In this document: positions 25,009 through 33,144 of the stretch, in pieces
Numbering within the stretch: position 1 is the first letter of the stretch
Layout: the number at the start of each line of letters is the position of its first letter
Assembly: GCA_937957685.1 (NCBI GenBank)
Contig: CALGAO010000091.1
Coordinates: forward strand, 1 to 37,781
DNA: 37,781 nucleotides
DNA from: an uncultured Paenibacillaceae bacterium
GTDB lineage: Bacteria; Bacillota; Bacilli; Paenibacillales; DA-C8
Direction of reading: 5' to 3'
Translations under genes and position numbers: made by a program
Notes under the pieces: model-generated
Database searches by the model: none
Told to the model about the DNA's origin: nothing
What the model saw: the letters and a program-made list of their open reading frames with translations, nothing else

Positions 25009-25695
25009 GTGATAGAGATGCAAGACGTCTGGAAGACATACCCTGACGGGACGCATGCGCTTCGCGGCATAACGGTCAAGGTGGATTCCAACGAGTTTGT
25101 CTATGTGGTCGGACCATCCGGTGCGGGCAAATCCACTTTCATGAAGTTGATATATAGAGAAGAGCGTCCTACCAAGGGGCAGATATTCGTCGACAGCTTT
25201 AACCTGGCCAAGCTGAAGAAGCGGAAGATTCCGTATCTTCGCCGCAACATCGGCGTCGTGTTCCAGGACTTCCGGCTGCTTCCGAGGTTGACCGTGGCGG
25301 AGAATGTCGCGTTCGCGATGGAGGTGATCGAGGCGCCGACCAAGCTGATCCGCAAGCGCACGGCAGAGGTGCTTGAGCTCGTCGGCCTGTCGGACAAGAA
25401 GAACTCCTATCCGGCGCAGCTGTCGGGCGGCGAGCAACAGCGCGTGGCCATCGCGCGGGCGATCGTCAACAATCCGGCGGTCATCGTCGCGGACGAGCCT
25501 ACCGGCAATCTCGACCCCGAGACCTCCTGGGGCATCATGAAGCTGCTCGAGGAGATCAACTACCGGGGCACCACCATCATCATGGCCACCCACAACCGAG
25601 ATATCGTGAATACGATGCGCAAGCGCGTCATCGCTATCGAGAATGGCGTCATCGTTCGCGACCAGCAGAGAGGTGATTACGGTTATGAAGATTAG
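25009..25695 (+). CDS. ftsE: Cell division ATP-binding protein FtsE
   Basis: A protein of 228 residues, starting at GTG 25009 (MIEMQDVWKTYPDGTHAL), the family start. It is an ABC ATPase: Walker A GPSGAGKST at residues 35-43, Q-loop VVFQDFRLLP, signature LSGGEQQRVAIARA, Walker B VIVADEPTGNLD and the switch histidine in MATHNRDIV. With FtsX it forms a membrane machine that does not transport but activates cell-wall hydrolases at division or elongation sites. ftsX overlaps its end by 11 bases, so they are coupled. The M23 hydrolase two genes on is the likely target. Confidence 0.98.
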   Translation: MIEMQDVWKTYPDGTHALRGITVKVDSNEFVYVVGPSGAGKSTFMKLIYREERPTKGQIFVDSFNLAKLKKRKIPYLRRNIGVVFQDFRLLPRLTVAENVAFAMEVIEAPTKLIRKRTAEVLELVGLSDKKNSYPAQLSGGEQQRVAIARAIVNNPAVIVADEPTGNLDPETSWGIMKLLEEINYRGTTIIMATHNRDIVNTMRKRVIAIENGVIVRDQQRGDYGYED

Positions 25696-26599
25696 CACGA
25701 CCGGCAGACACCTGAGAGAAGGCTTCCGCAGCATGGTTCGCAACGGATGGATGACATTCGCCTCGCTCAGTTCGATTGGCATCTCTCTTTTCATCCTCGG
25801 CGTATTTGTTCTTCTGACCACCAACGTTAACTACATCGCAGAGCATGTCGAAAGTCAGGTCGAGATCAGGGTCTACCTGAGCCTGGAGATCGACGAGCAA
25901 AGCGAGATCAACCGGGTACAGAACCAGATCGGCATGATGCCGGAAGTGCACAAGATCACGTTCATTCACAAGGACGAAGGCTTGAAGATATTGGAGAAAA
26001 CGCTTGGCGAAGACTGGGTGGAAGGCTTCCAGGGCGATGCCAACCCGTTGCCGCATTCCTTCACCGTGGAGGTGAAGAATCCGGAAGAGATAGCGACCGT
26101 GGCCAGGAATATCGAGGCCCTGAACGATATCATGCAGCCGGCTCCGATCGATGATGTGGAATACGGCGAAGGCACGGTCGAGGATCTGTTCGCCTTCAGC
26201 AATCTGGTCAATCGCGTCGGCTTCGTGCTGGTCGTTGGCCTGGCGATCACGGCGCTGTTCCTCATCGCCAACACGATCCGCCTCACGATCATGGCCCGCC
26301 GCAGGGAGATCGCCATCATGAAGCTCGTCGGCGCGACCAACGGCTTCATCCGCTGGCCGTTCTTCATCGAAGGCGCCTGCATCGGCCTGATCGGCGCGGC
26401 CATCCCGCTGGGCGTGCTGCTGTATGGTTACCATCGCCTGATCGAATCCTCGAAATCGAGGCTCAGCTTCATGTCGATGATCCAGCTGAAGCCGCTGGAC
26501 GAAGTGGCGATTCCGCTGATCGGGTTGCTGATGGGTCTGGGAGTTGCGATAGGCGTATTGGGCACGTTGATGTCCGTGCGCAAGCATCTGAAGGTTTGA
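25685..26599 (+). CDS. ftsX: Cell division membrane protein FtsX
   Basis: A protein of 304 residues. ATG 25685 lies inside the end of ftsE behind GAGAGGTGAT. Four membrane segments are seen: about 25-47, 180-205, 225-250 and 270-295. A large extracellular loop lies between the first and second (about 48-175) and carries VEIRVYLSLEIDEQ and HKITFIHKDEGLKILEKTLGEDW; in known FtsX this loop binds the hydrolase. The C-terminal membrane part has IRLTIMARRREIAIMKLVGAT, the coupling helix of the type VII ABC (MacB/FtsX) fold. 87 bases without a strong terminator separate it from the hydrolase gene. Confidence 0.97.
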   Translation: MKISTTGRHLREGFRSMVRNGWMTFASLSSIGISLFILGVFVLLTTNVNYIAEHVESQVEIRVYLSLEIDEQSEINRVQNQIGMMPEVHKITFIHKDEGLKILEKTLGEDWVEGFQGDANPLPHSFTVEVKNPEEIATVARNIEALNDIMQPAPIDDVEYGEGTVEDLFAFSNLVNRVGFVLVVGLAITALFLIANTIRLTIMARRREIAIMKLVGATNGFIRWPFFIEGACIGLIGAAIPLGVLLYGYHRLIESSKSRLSFMSMIQLKPLDEVAIPLIGLLMGLGVAIGVLGTLMSVRKHLKV

Positions 26600-26686
26600 T
26601 TTGCGAAACACCTGCGCCAGAGAGACGATCCTCATGCATCAGGCTCTCCGGCGATTGAGGATAACAGGGATGAGGAGGAGGTAAGA

Positions 26687-27868
26687 TTGTTGAAGAAGTC
26701 GCTCATTCCTTTCGTACTGGTCGTTGTATTGATCGGATTATTGATCACCCCGAATGAAGGCAGCGCCAAAACTTACGATGAAGTCAAGAAGCAGCTGGAG
26801 GATGTCCAACGGAGGGCCTCCGAGCAGGCGAGAAGGCAGAAGGAAGCCGAGAGACAGCTGGCACAGCTCCAGAAGGACAAGGAGAAGACCCGGAGAGAGC
26901 TGGAGGATGTCAAGGCGGATCTGGAGAGAGTCTCGCTTGAGATGACCAGGCTGCAAAGCGATATTTTGGATGAGACCGTCAAGCTGCAGGACGCCAACGA
27001 TGAGCTTAACGCCGTCGAGCAGCGGATCGAGGAGAGGGACGGACTGATCCGCGATCGTCTCCGCCTGCTGTACAAGAAAGGCGAGGTCAAGTATCTGGAA
27101 GTGCTGATGGAATCGACGAGCTTCTCCGATTTCCTCGATCGCATGCGTTATCTGAATCTGATCATCAACCAGGATCAGTCGATCCTGGAAGAGCAGAAGG
27201 CGGACAAGCTGGTCAAGGAAGAGATCATCGCGGGGATCGAGGCTCAGCTGGCTCTGCTGGAAGGGATGTATAAGGATCTGGAGCTGAAGGAACTGGAGCT
27301 CGAGGAGCTGCGCCAGCAGAAGGAGGTCATGATCGCCCAGTACGAGCAGAAGACCGAGGAGTACGAGCATATCTCCGAGGAAGCGCAGAAGGAGGTCATG
27401 GAGCTGGCGGCGAAGGCGGCCGCGCTCAACAAGGAACTGGAATCGCTGGCGTTCAAGGCTGGCAAGCTGGCCTTCCCGCTGCCGAAGCGCTATTCGGTCA
27501 CGTCAGGGTTCGGTACGCGGGTGGACCCGATCACGGGCAAGAAAGGCGCATCTCACACCGGGATCGACTTCGGCGCGCCGGCCGGCACCAACATCCTGGC
27601 GGCTGCTGACGGCATCGTCATTGCGGCGCAATGGGTGAACGGCTATGGCAACTACGTGATCATCGACCACGGCAAGAATGACAAGGGGCAGAGCGTATGG
27701 ACGCTGTATGCGCATATGTCCAAGATCTCGACGAAAGAAGGCGCAACGGTCAAGGTCGGCGAGAAGATCGGCGAGGTCGGCACGACCGGCAGATCGACAG
27801 GCAATCACCTGCACTTCGAGGTGCGGATCAACCAGACCGCCGTCGATCCTGCTCCTTACTTGAATTAA
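26687..27868 (+). CDS. Secreted coiled-coil M23 (LytM) endopeptidase, probable FtsEX-activated hydrolase
   Basis: A protein of 393 residues. TTG 26687 or TTG 26690 starts it; a GGAGGAGG ribosome site precedes both. An N-terminal hydrophobic segment (about 5-23) followed by SAKTYDE looks like a signal peptide. Residues about 25-255 are two long coiled-coil stretches, as in EnvC, PcsB and CwlO. The M23 domain covers about 265-393 with all zinc/catalytic residues: His290 and Asp294 in HTGIDFG, LYAHMS, and HLHFEV (374-376). So, unlike E. coli EnvC, it is predicted to be an active DD-endopeptidase. Its place right after ftsEX supports FtsEX control: known for EnvC, PcsB and CwlO, inferred here. 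Confidence 0.9.
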   Translation: MLKKSLIPFVLVVVLIGLLITPNEGSAKTYDEVKKQLEDVQRRASEQARRQKEAERQLAQLQKDKEKTRRELEDVKADLERVSLEMTRLQSDILDETVKLQDANDELNAVEQRIEERDGLIRDRLRLLYKKGEVKYLEVLMESTSFSDFLDRMRYLNLIINQDQSILEEQKADKLVKEEIIAGIEAQLALLEGMYKDLELKELELEELRQQKEVMIAQYEQKTEEYEHISEEAQKEVMELAAKAAALNKELESLAFKAGKLAFPLPKRYSVTSGFGTRVDPITGKKGASHTGIDFGAPAGTNILAAADGIVIAAQWVNGYGNYVIIDHGKNDKGQSVWTLYAHMSKISTKEGATVKVGEKIGEVGTTGRSTGNHLHFEVRINQTAVDPAPYLN

Positions 27869-27869
27869 A

Positions 27870-27878
27870 TGGTATAAT
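27870..27878 (+). promoter_or_regulatory. Promoter before the ctpB-type gene
   Basis: TGG-TATAAT (27870-27878) is a perfect extended -10 element at the stop codon of the hydrolase gene; the -35 (TGCTCC near 27850) is weak. An imperfect 9-bp hairpin, CCGGTCATA/TATGACTGG (27891-27919), lies in the leader. Confidence 0.5.
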
Positions 27879-27943
27879 AAACCCAAGCAGCCGGTCATAT
27901 ACTACCTAAGTATGACTGGACAGGAACGGGTGGTGTCTTAGCA

Positions 27944-29449
27944 TTGAGAAAGTTTCATGGCAGAACGGTCGTACTGCTGGTCGTCGCAGCAATGGCGGTC
28001 AGCTGTATGTTGACAGCAACATTTCTCGATCAATCAAGATATGCGTTCTCCGAAGCGCAGAACCAGGATAGCCGTGCTGACCGTGAAACTGGCGTGAAGG
28101 GCGTATCCGACGAAGGCGGATCGACTCCTTCCGGTTTCACGCCATCCGAATGGAGCAAGCTGGAGCTGGTGCTCCAGATGCTCGAATCTTCCTACTATGA
28201 AGAGATCGACCGCGAGAAGCTGCTGGACGGCGCGATCCGCGGCATGGTCTCGGCGCTTGGCGATCCGTATACGACATACATGAACGCGGAAGAGGCCGAG
28301 CAGTTCACCGCGTCGGTGGACAGCACCTTCTCCGGCATCGGCGCGGAGGTGACGATGCTGGACGGCCAGGTGACGGTGGTCTCGGCGCTCAAGGATTCGC
28401 CGGCTGAGCGAGCTGGCATCATGGCGAAGGACATCATCATCTCGGTGAATTCGGAGAGCCTTGCCGGCCTGACGCTGAATGAAGCGGTCGCCAAGATCCG
28501 CGGCCCCAAGGGCACGCAGGCGCGGCTCGGCATCTTGCGAGAAGGGCATGAAGGGGTGCTCGAGATCGTCGTCGTGCGCGACGACATCGATGTGGAGACG
28601 GTCTTCTCGCGCATGGTCGAACCCGGCATCGGGATGATCGAGCTTCGTCAGTTCGTGCAGAACTCCGACCAGCGATTCATGCAGGAGCTGGCGCGACTGA
28701 GAGAACAGGGCATGAAGGGTCTGATCATCGATGTGCGCAACAACCCGGGGGGCTATCTGTACAGCGTGATCGATCTGCTCGACCATCTGCTGTCGGAGGG
28801 ACAGACGATCGTCCAGGTGGAGAATCGCGGCGGCGAAACCCAGGTCACGGCCGCAACCGGCTCGGGCATCGACCTGCCGATCGCCGTGCTGATCAACGAA
28901 GGCAGCGCCAGCGCATCCGAGATTCTCGCCGCAGCGCTGCAGGAGAACGGCAAGGCCAAGCTGTTTGGCGTTCGGACCTTCGGCAAGGGCACCGTTCAGT
29001 CGACCTATACCAAAGGCTTCAAGGACGGCAGCAACATGAAGATCACGATCGCCAAGTGGCTGACGCCGAAGGGGAATTTTATCGATGGCAAAGGGGTGGC
29101 GCCGGATGTGGAAGTGCGGTTGCCGGACTATTTCAACGTCATGTCGCTGCCCAAGGATCAGGTGTTCGAACAGGATCAGAATCTCCCGGCCATCGCCAAT
29201 CTGCAGCTGATGTTGAACGCGCTGGGCTACGAAACGGACCGCACCGACGGGTACTTCAGCGCCAGGACGACGGAGGCGGTCAGGAAGTTCCAGGAGGACA
29301 ACGGTCTGCCCGCGACCGGCAAGGCGGACGGCTATACGGCGCAGAAGCTGGAGGACGCCATCATCTCGCTGATCCGGGATCCCGGGAACGATACGCAGCT
29401 CCACGCGGCCGCGCAATATCTGAGACAGACGTTAGGGATAGATTCATAA
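27944..29449 (+). CDS. ctpB: C-terminal processing protease (S41), CtpB type
   Basis: A protein of 501 residues. TTG 27944 is chosen: GGGTGGTG lies 8 bases upstream and no ATG fits in frame. A membrane anchor or signal segment covers about 8-28. The PDZ domain is at about 110-195 (FSGIGAEVTMLDGQVTVVSAL, SPAERAGIMAKDIIISVN). The S41 core has DVRNNPGGYLYSVIDL, Ser323 in GSASASEI and Lys348 in FGKGTVQ; the 25-residue Ser-Lys distance and Gln352 match the CtpB dyad plus Gln. A peptidoglycan-binding module (about 420-480; LMLNALGY, TTEAVRKFQ) ends it. CtpB-type enzymes cut secreted proteins, e.g. SpoIVFA in Bacillus sporulation. The neighbour 14 bases on is MinJ-like. Confidence 0.93.
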   Translation: MRKFHGRTVVLLVVAAMAVSCMLTATFLDQSRYAFSEAQNQDSRADRETGVKGVSDEGGSTPSGFTPSEWSKLELVLQMLESSYYEEIDREKLLDGAIRGMVSALGDPYTTYMNAEEAEQFTASVDSTFSGIGAEVTMLDGQVTVVSALKDSPAERAGIMAKDIIISVNSESLAGLTLNEAVAKIRGPKGTQARLGILREGHEGVLEIVVVRDDIDVETVFSRMVEPGIGMIELRQFVQNSDQRFMQELARLREQGMKGLIIDVRNNPGGYLYSVIDLLDHLLSEGQTIVQVENRGGETQVTAATGSGIDLPIAVLINEGSASASEILAAALQENGKAKLFGVRTFGKGTVQSTYTKGFKDGSNMKITIAKWLTPKGNFIDGKGVAPDVEVRLPDYFNVMSLPKDQVFEQDQNLPAIANLQLMLNALGYETDRTDGYFSARTTEAVRKFQEDNGLPATGKADGYTAQKLEDAIISLIRDPGNDTQLHAAAQYLRQTLGIDS

Positions 29450-29463
29450 AGGAGAACTGACCA

Positions 29464-30759
29464 ATGGCCCTTGCAATCAGTCTTCTGGAAAGGTTGGGGC
29501 AAGCCGTGCTCGGCTTGCTTCTCAACCCTTTTTACTATATCGGCGTTCTGATCATTCTCTTGCAGATGCGCAGGCAAATCTTCTTCGAGCGCAGGCTGTA
29601 TCACAGCAGGCTGCATACCCTCCCCGGAGAGAGCGTGCGCATCGTGCTGTGGGGACTGGCTTCCGGTTTGCTGGGCAGCCTGCTGATGGCGCTGATCGGC
29701 GCCTATCTTCAGCCCCAGGCTGTCATCTATATGTGGGCAGCGGCCCTGCTGCTCGCGCTCATTCGCATTCGCTTCCTCTGCTTCTCTTATGTGATCGGTC
29801 TGCTCGGCATCGCGCATGCGGTCCTGGGCTGGGTTCCGCTGGATGCGGGGGAGAGCTATTACCCGTTCATCGAACCGCTGATCGAGCTGCATATGCCGTC
29901 GCTTCTGGTTCTTGCGGGCATCGCCCATATCCTGGAGGCTCTGTTGATCCGGGTGCAGGGAGAACGTCTGGCGACGCCGGTGTTCATCGAGGGCAAGCGC
30001 GGCAAGCTGATCGGCTCCTACCAGTTCCAGGGCCTGTGGCCGGTGCCGCTGCTGCTGCTCGTCCCGTCCTCCGCCAGCGGACAGGCTTTGCCTTATACGC
30101 CGCTGCTTGGCGGCAGCGAGATGTGGTCGGCTGGCTGGATGTTCCTGGCGATGCCGCTGATGATCGGATTTACGAACATGACCTCCACCTTGTTGCCCAA
30201 GCAGAAGATCCGGAGAACGGCAGGGCAGCTGCTGATATACGGAGTTGTCGTGGCGGGTCTGGGAGTGCTCACCGAGTGGGTGCCTTTCCTCCTGCTGCCG
30301 GCTGCGCTGCTCACGATCGCGCTTCATGAGCTGATCCTGTGGCTCGCTGCGCGCGGCGAGAACATGCGCAGTCCGATCTATGTGCATGCTGCCGGCGGTC
30401 TGACGGTCCTCGCCGTACTGCCGGGAAGTGCAGCCATGGAGATGGGGATTCAGGCTGGCGAGGTGATCCATAAGGTGAACGGACAGCAGGTGCGGACGAA
30501 GGAGGAGCTGCATCAGGCGCTGCGCCTGAACCCGGCGTTCTCGCGGCTGGAGGTCATCGACCATCGGGGCGAGCATCGTTTCGTGCAGCGCGCCTTGTTT
30601 GAAGGGGATCATCATCAGCTCGGCATCATCCTGTGTCCGGATGACAGCGCGGAGTTCTATATCAAGCCGAAGCGCTTCAATATGTTTCGCGAGATGCGCT
30701 CGACGCTTGGCCGCCATCGGTACCATCAGGAGACGCATGACGGCGGCATCTCGGGGTAA
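29464..30759 (+). CDS. minJ: Polytopic membrane protein with C-terminal PDZ domain, MinJ-like
   Basis: A protein of 431 residues starting at ATG 29464 behind AAGGAGA. Seven or eight hydrophobic segments are spread over about 10-310 (for example FYYIGVLIILLQ, IVLWGLASGLLGSLLMALIGAY, LICFSYVIG-type stretches near 105-125, and LLIYGVVVAGLGVL). Residues about 318-400 form a PDZ domain: GGLTVLAVLPGSAAMEMGIQAGEVIHKVNGQQV. B. subtilis MinJ has the same layout and sits between ctpB and uvrB; it bridges DivIVA and MinCD at the poles and septum. The match is by architecture and synteny; sequence similarity is only moderate, so the symbol is tentative. It likely forms one unit with the protease upstream. 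Confidence 0.75.
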   Translation: MALAISLLERLGQAVLGLLLNPFYYIGVLIILLQMRRQIFFERRLYHSRLHTLPGESVRIVLWGLASGLLGSLLMALIGAYLQPQAVIYMWAAALLLALIRIRFLCFSYVIGLLGIAHAVLGWVPLDAGESYYPFIEPLIELHMPSLLVLAGIAHILEALLIRVQGERLATPVFIEGKRGKLIGSYQFQGLWPVPLLLLVPSSASGQALPYTPLLGGSEMWSAGWMFLAMPLMIGFTNMTSTLLPKQKIRRTAGQLLIYGVVVAGLGVLTEWVPFLLLPAALLTIALHELILWLAARGENMRSPIYVHAAGGLTVLAVLPGSAAMEMGIQAGEVIHKVNGQQVRTKEELHQALRLNPAFSRLEVIDHRGEHRFVQRALFEGDHHQLGIILCPDDSAEFYIKPKRFNMFREMRSTLGRHRYHQETHDGGISG

Positions 30760-30889
30760 TGGACATTCCAGGAACCGTGAGCATGGGCGATTCATGGAGC
30801 ACCAGGCCAGGACAGCAGGATGGAGCAGCAGATGGTGCGGCAGGCATGGCACAAAGGGATGGACAAGTTCGTACGGATAAGCGCGTATG

Positions 30890-30949
30890 AAAACAGCGGG
30901 CAGCCTGATCTCAGGACGGCGGACATGGAGGTGCCCGCTGTTTTTTTTT
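30890..30949 (+). terminator. Strong terminator after the minJ-like gene
   Basis: AAAACAGCGGGCA (30890-30902) pairs with TGCCCGCTGTTTT (30932-30944), enclosing a second helix CCTGA/TCAGG (30904-30915). Nine Ts (30941-30949) follow. The stretch 30760-30889 before it has no gene. Confidence 0.93.
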
Positions 30950-30987
30950 ATGAGATTCGGAAAGTTTCGCAGCCAAACCCTTCCATA

Positions 30988-31017
30988 TTGCAATGGTGTA
31001 AATAATAAGAGTATAAT
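30988..31017 (+). promoter_or_regulatory. Sigma-A promoter of uvrBA
   Basis: TTGCAA (30988-30993), 18 bases, TATAAT (31012-31017). It lies 39 bases after the terminator and 43 before the uvrB start. Confidence 0.75.
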
Positions 31018-31025
31018 ACAGCATG

Positions 31026-31039
31026 GGAACAAATATTCT
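31026..31039. promoter_or_regulatory. LexA (DinR) operator of uvrBA
   Basis: GGAAC-AAAT-ATTCT fits the Gram-positive SOS box CGAAC-RNRY-GTTCG in both half-site spacing and the inner RNRY, with one mismatch in the core GTTC (ATTC) and two in the outermost bases. It stands directly after the -10 box, at the transcription start, where repressor would block RNA polymerase. uvrBA is a known SOS operon in Bacillus. Confidence 0.65.
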
Positions 31040-31060
31040 CATCCTACTGGAGTGAATATC

Positions 31061-33058
31061 ATGAGTTCATTCATGATCAGCGATAGAAAGTTCGAGCTCG
31101 TATCCGATTATGAGCCGCAAGGCGATCAGCCGAAAGCGATCGAGCAGCTGGTGGAGGGGCTGAAGCAGGGGAAGAAGCATCAGACGCTGCTCGGCGCCAC
31201 CGGTACCGGCAAGACGTTCACCATCGCCCAGACGATCGCCAGGGTGAATCGGCCCACGCTGGTGATCGCCCACAACAAGACGCTGGCAGCGCAGCTGTGC
31301 AGCGAATTCAAGGAATTCTTCCCGAACAATGCGGTTGAATACTTCGTCAGTTACTATGACTATTACCAGCCGGAGGCGTATATCCCGCATACCGACACGT
31401 ATATCGAGAAGGATTCGAGCATCAACGACGAGATCGACAAGCTCCGTCACTCCGCGACGAGCGCGCTGTTCGAACGGCGTGACGTGATCATCGTGGCCAG
31501 CGTCTCCTGCATCTACGGCCTCGGTTCCCCGATGGAATATCGGGATCAGGTGCTGTCGCTGCGCGTCGGCATGGAACGACCGCGGCAGGAGATCCTGCGC
31601 AAGCTGGTGGAGATCCAGTACCAGCGCAATGATATCAACTTCGTGCGCGGCACGTTCCGCGTGCGCGGTGATGTGATCGAGATCTTCCCCGTCTCCACGA
31701 ACGAGCATGCCATCCGCGTGGAGCTGTTCGGCGATGAGATCGACCGGATCACCGAGATCGACGTGCTCACAGGCGAGATCATCGGCTCTCGAGAACACGT
31801 GGCGATCTTCCCGGCGTCCCACTTCGTCACGAAGGAAGAGACGATGCGCATCGCGCTCAAGAACATCGAGCGGGAGCTGGAGGAGAGGCTCGCCGAGCTG
31901 CGCGCCCAGGGCAAGCTGCTGGAAGCGCAGAGGCTGGAGCAGCGCACGAGGTATGACATCGAGATGATGCAGGAGGTGGGCTTCTGTTCCGGCATCGAGA
32001 ACTATTCCGGACCGCTCACCTTCCGCGAACGCGGAGCCACCCCTTACACGTTGTTTGACTATTTCCCGGATGATTTCCTCGTGGTGATCGATGAATCCCA
32101 TGTGACGATTCCGCAGATTCGGGCGATGTACAACGGCGACCGGGCGCGCAAGGAGGTGCTCGTCGAGCATGGCTTCCGCCTGCCGTCGGCGCTCGATAAC
32201 CGGCCGCTTCGCTTCGAGGAGTTCGAGCAGAAGATCAATCAGGTCATCTACGTGTCGGCGACGCCGGGGCCGTATGAACTGGAGCATTGCCCCGAGGTGG
32301 TCGAACAGATCATCCGCCCGACTGGCCTGCTCGATCCGGTCGTCGAGGTGCGTCCGACGAAGGGGCAGATCGACGATCTGATCGGCGAGATCCGGGATCG
32401 GATCGCCAAGGACGAACGGGTGCTTGTTACGACCCTGACGAAGAAGATGGCGGAAGATCTGACCGACTATATGAAGGAGATCGGCATCAAGGTGCGCTAC
32501 CTGCATTCCGACATCAAGACGTTGGAGCGGATGGCGATCCTGAGGGATCTGCGCCTGGGCGTCTTCCATGTGCTGATCGGCATCAACCTGCTGCGTGAGG
32601 GCCTCGACCTGCCGGAAGTATCCCTGGTGGCGATCCTGGATGCGGACAAGGAAGGCTTCCTGCGGGCGGAACGCTCGCTCATCCAGACGATCGGCCGGGC
32701 GGCGCGCAATGCGGACGGCCGGGTCATCATGTATGCCGATACGATCACCGAGTCGATGCAGAAGGCGATCTCCGAAACGGAGCGGCGCCGCAAGATTCAG
32801 ATCGAGCATAATGAGAAGCATGGCATCACGCCTCAGACGATTCGCAAGAAGGTGCAGGACGTCATCGAAGCGACGAAGGTCGCCGAAGAAAAAGCCGATT
32901 ATCTGACGGAAGCGGTAACGGCGAAAATGTCGAAGAAGGACCGTCAGCGGCTGATCGAACGTCTGGAGCAAGAGATGAAAGAAGCGGCGAAGAACCTGCA
33001 GTTCGAACGGGCGGCAGAGCTGCGCGACGCATTGCTGGAACTGAAGGCGCAGGATTAA
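31061..33058 (+). CDS. uvrB: Excinuclease ABC subunit B
   Basis: A protein of 665 residues. The frame is open far upstream but ATG 31061 is the real start: TGGAGTG precedes it and promoter, operator and terminator all lie before it. Seen: Walker A GATGTGKT with Lys51, the beta-hairpin that holds damaged DNA (VSYYDYYQPEAYIPHTDTY), VVIDESHVTIPQ, YVSATPGPYE, the helicase motif VLIGINLLREGLDLPEVSLV, QTIGRAARN, and the C-terminal UVR domain (about 627-660) that binds UvrC. UvrB verifies lesions in nucleotide excision repair. uvrA follows. Confidence 0.98.
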   Translation: MSSFMISDRKFELVSDYEPQGDQPKAIEQLVEGLKQGKKHQTLLGATGTGKTFTIAQTIARVNRPTLVIAHNKTLAAQLCSEFKEFFPNNAVEYFVSYYDYYQPEAYIPHTDTYIEKDSSINDEIDKLRHSATSALFERRDVIIVASVSCIYGLGSPMEYRDQVLSLRVGMERPRQEILRKLVEIQYQRNDINFVRGTFRVRGDVIEIFPVSTNEHAIRVELFGDEIDRITEIDVLTGEIIGSREHVAIFPASHFVTKEETMRIALKNIERELEERLAELRAQGKLLEAQRLEQRTRYDIEMMQEVGFCSGIENYSGPLTFRERGATPYTLFDYFPDDFLVVIDESHVTIPQIRAMYNGDRARKEVLVEHGFRLPSALDNRPLRFEEFEQKINQVIYVSATPGPYELEHCPEVVEQIIRPTGLLDPVVEVRPTKGQIDDLIGEIRDRIAKDERVLVTTLTKKMAEDLTDYMKEIGIKVRYLHSDIKTLERMAILRDLRLGVFHVLIGINLLREGLDLPEVSLVAILDADKEGFLRAERSLIQTIGRAARNADGRVIMYADTITESMQKAISETERRRKIQIEHNEKHGITPQTIRKKVQDVIEATKVAEEKADYLTEAVTAKMSKKDRQRLIERLEQEMKEAAKNLQFERAAELRDALLELKAQD

Positions 33059-33144
33059 GAAGGGAGCAGGCCGTGATGGATCGCGCTGTGGCGGGAGGAA
33101 CACAGCCCGGCGCGAGCAGAACGCGGATGTCTGAGGAAGAAAGG

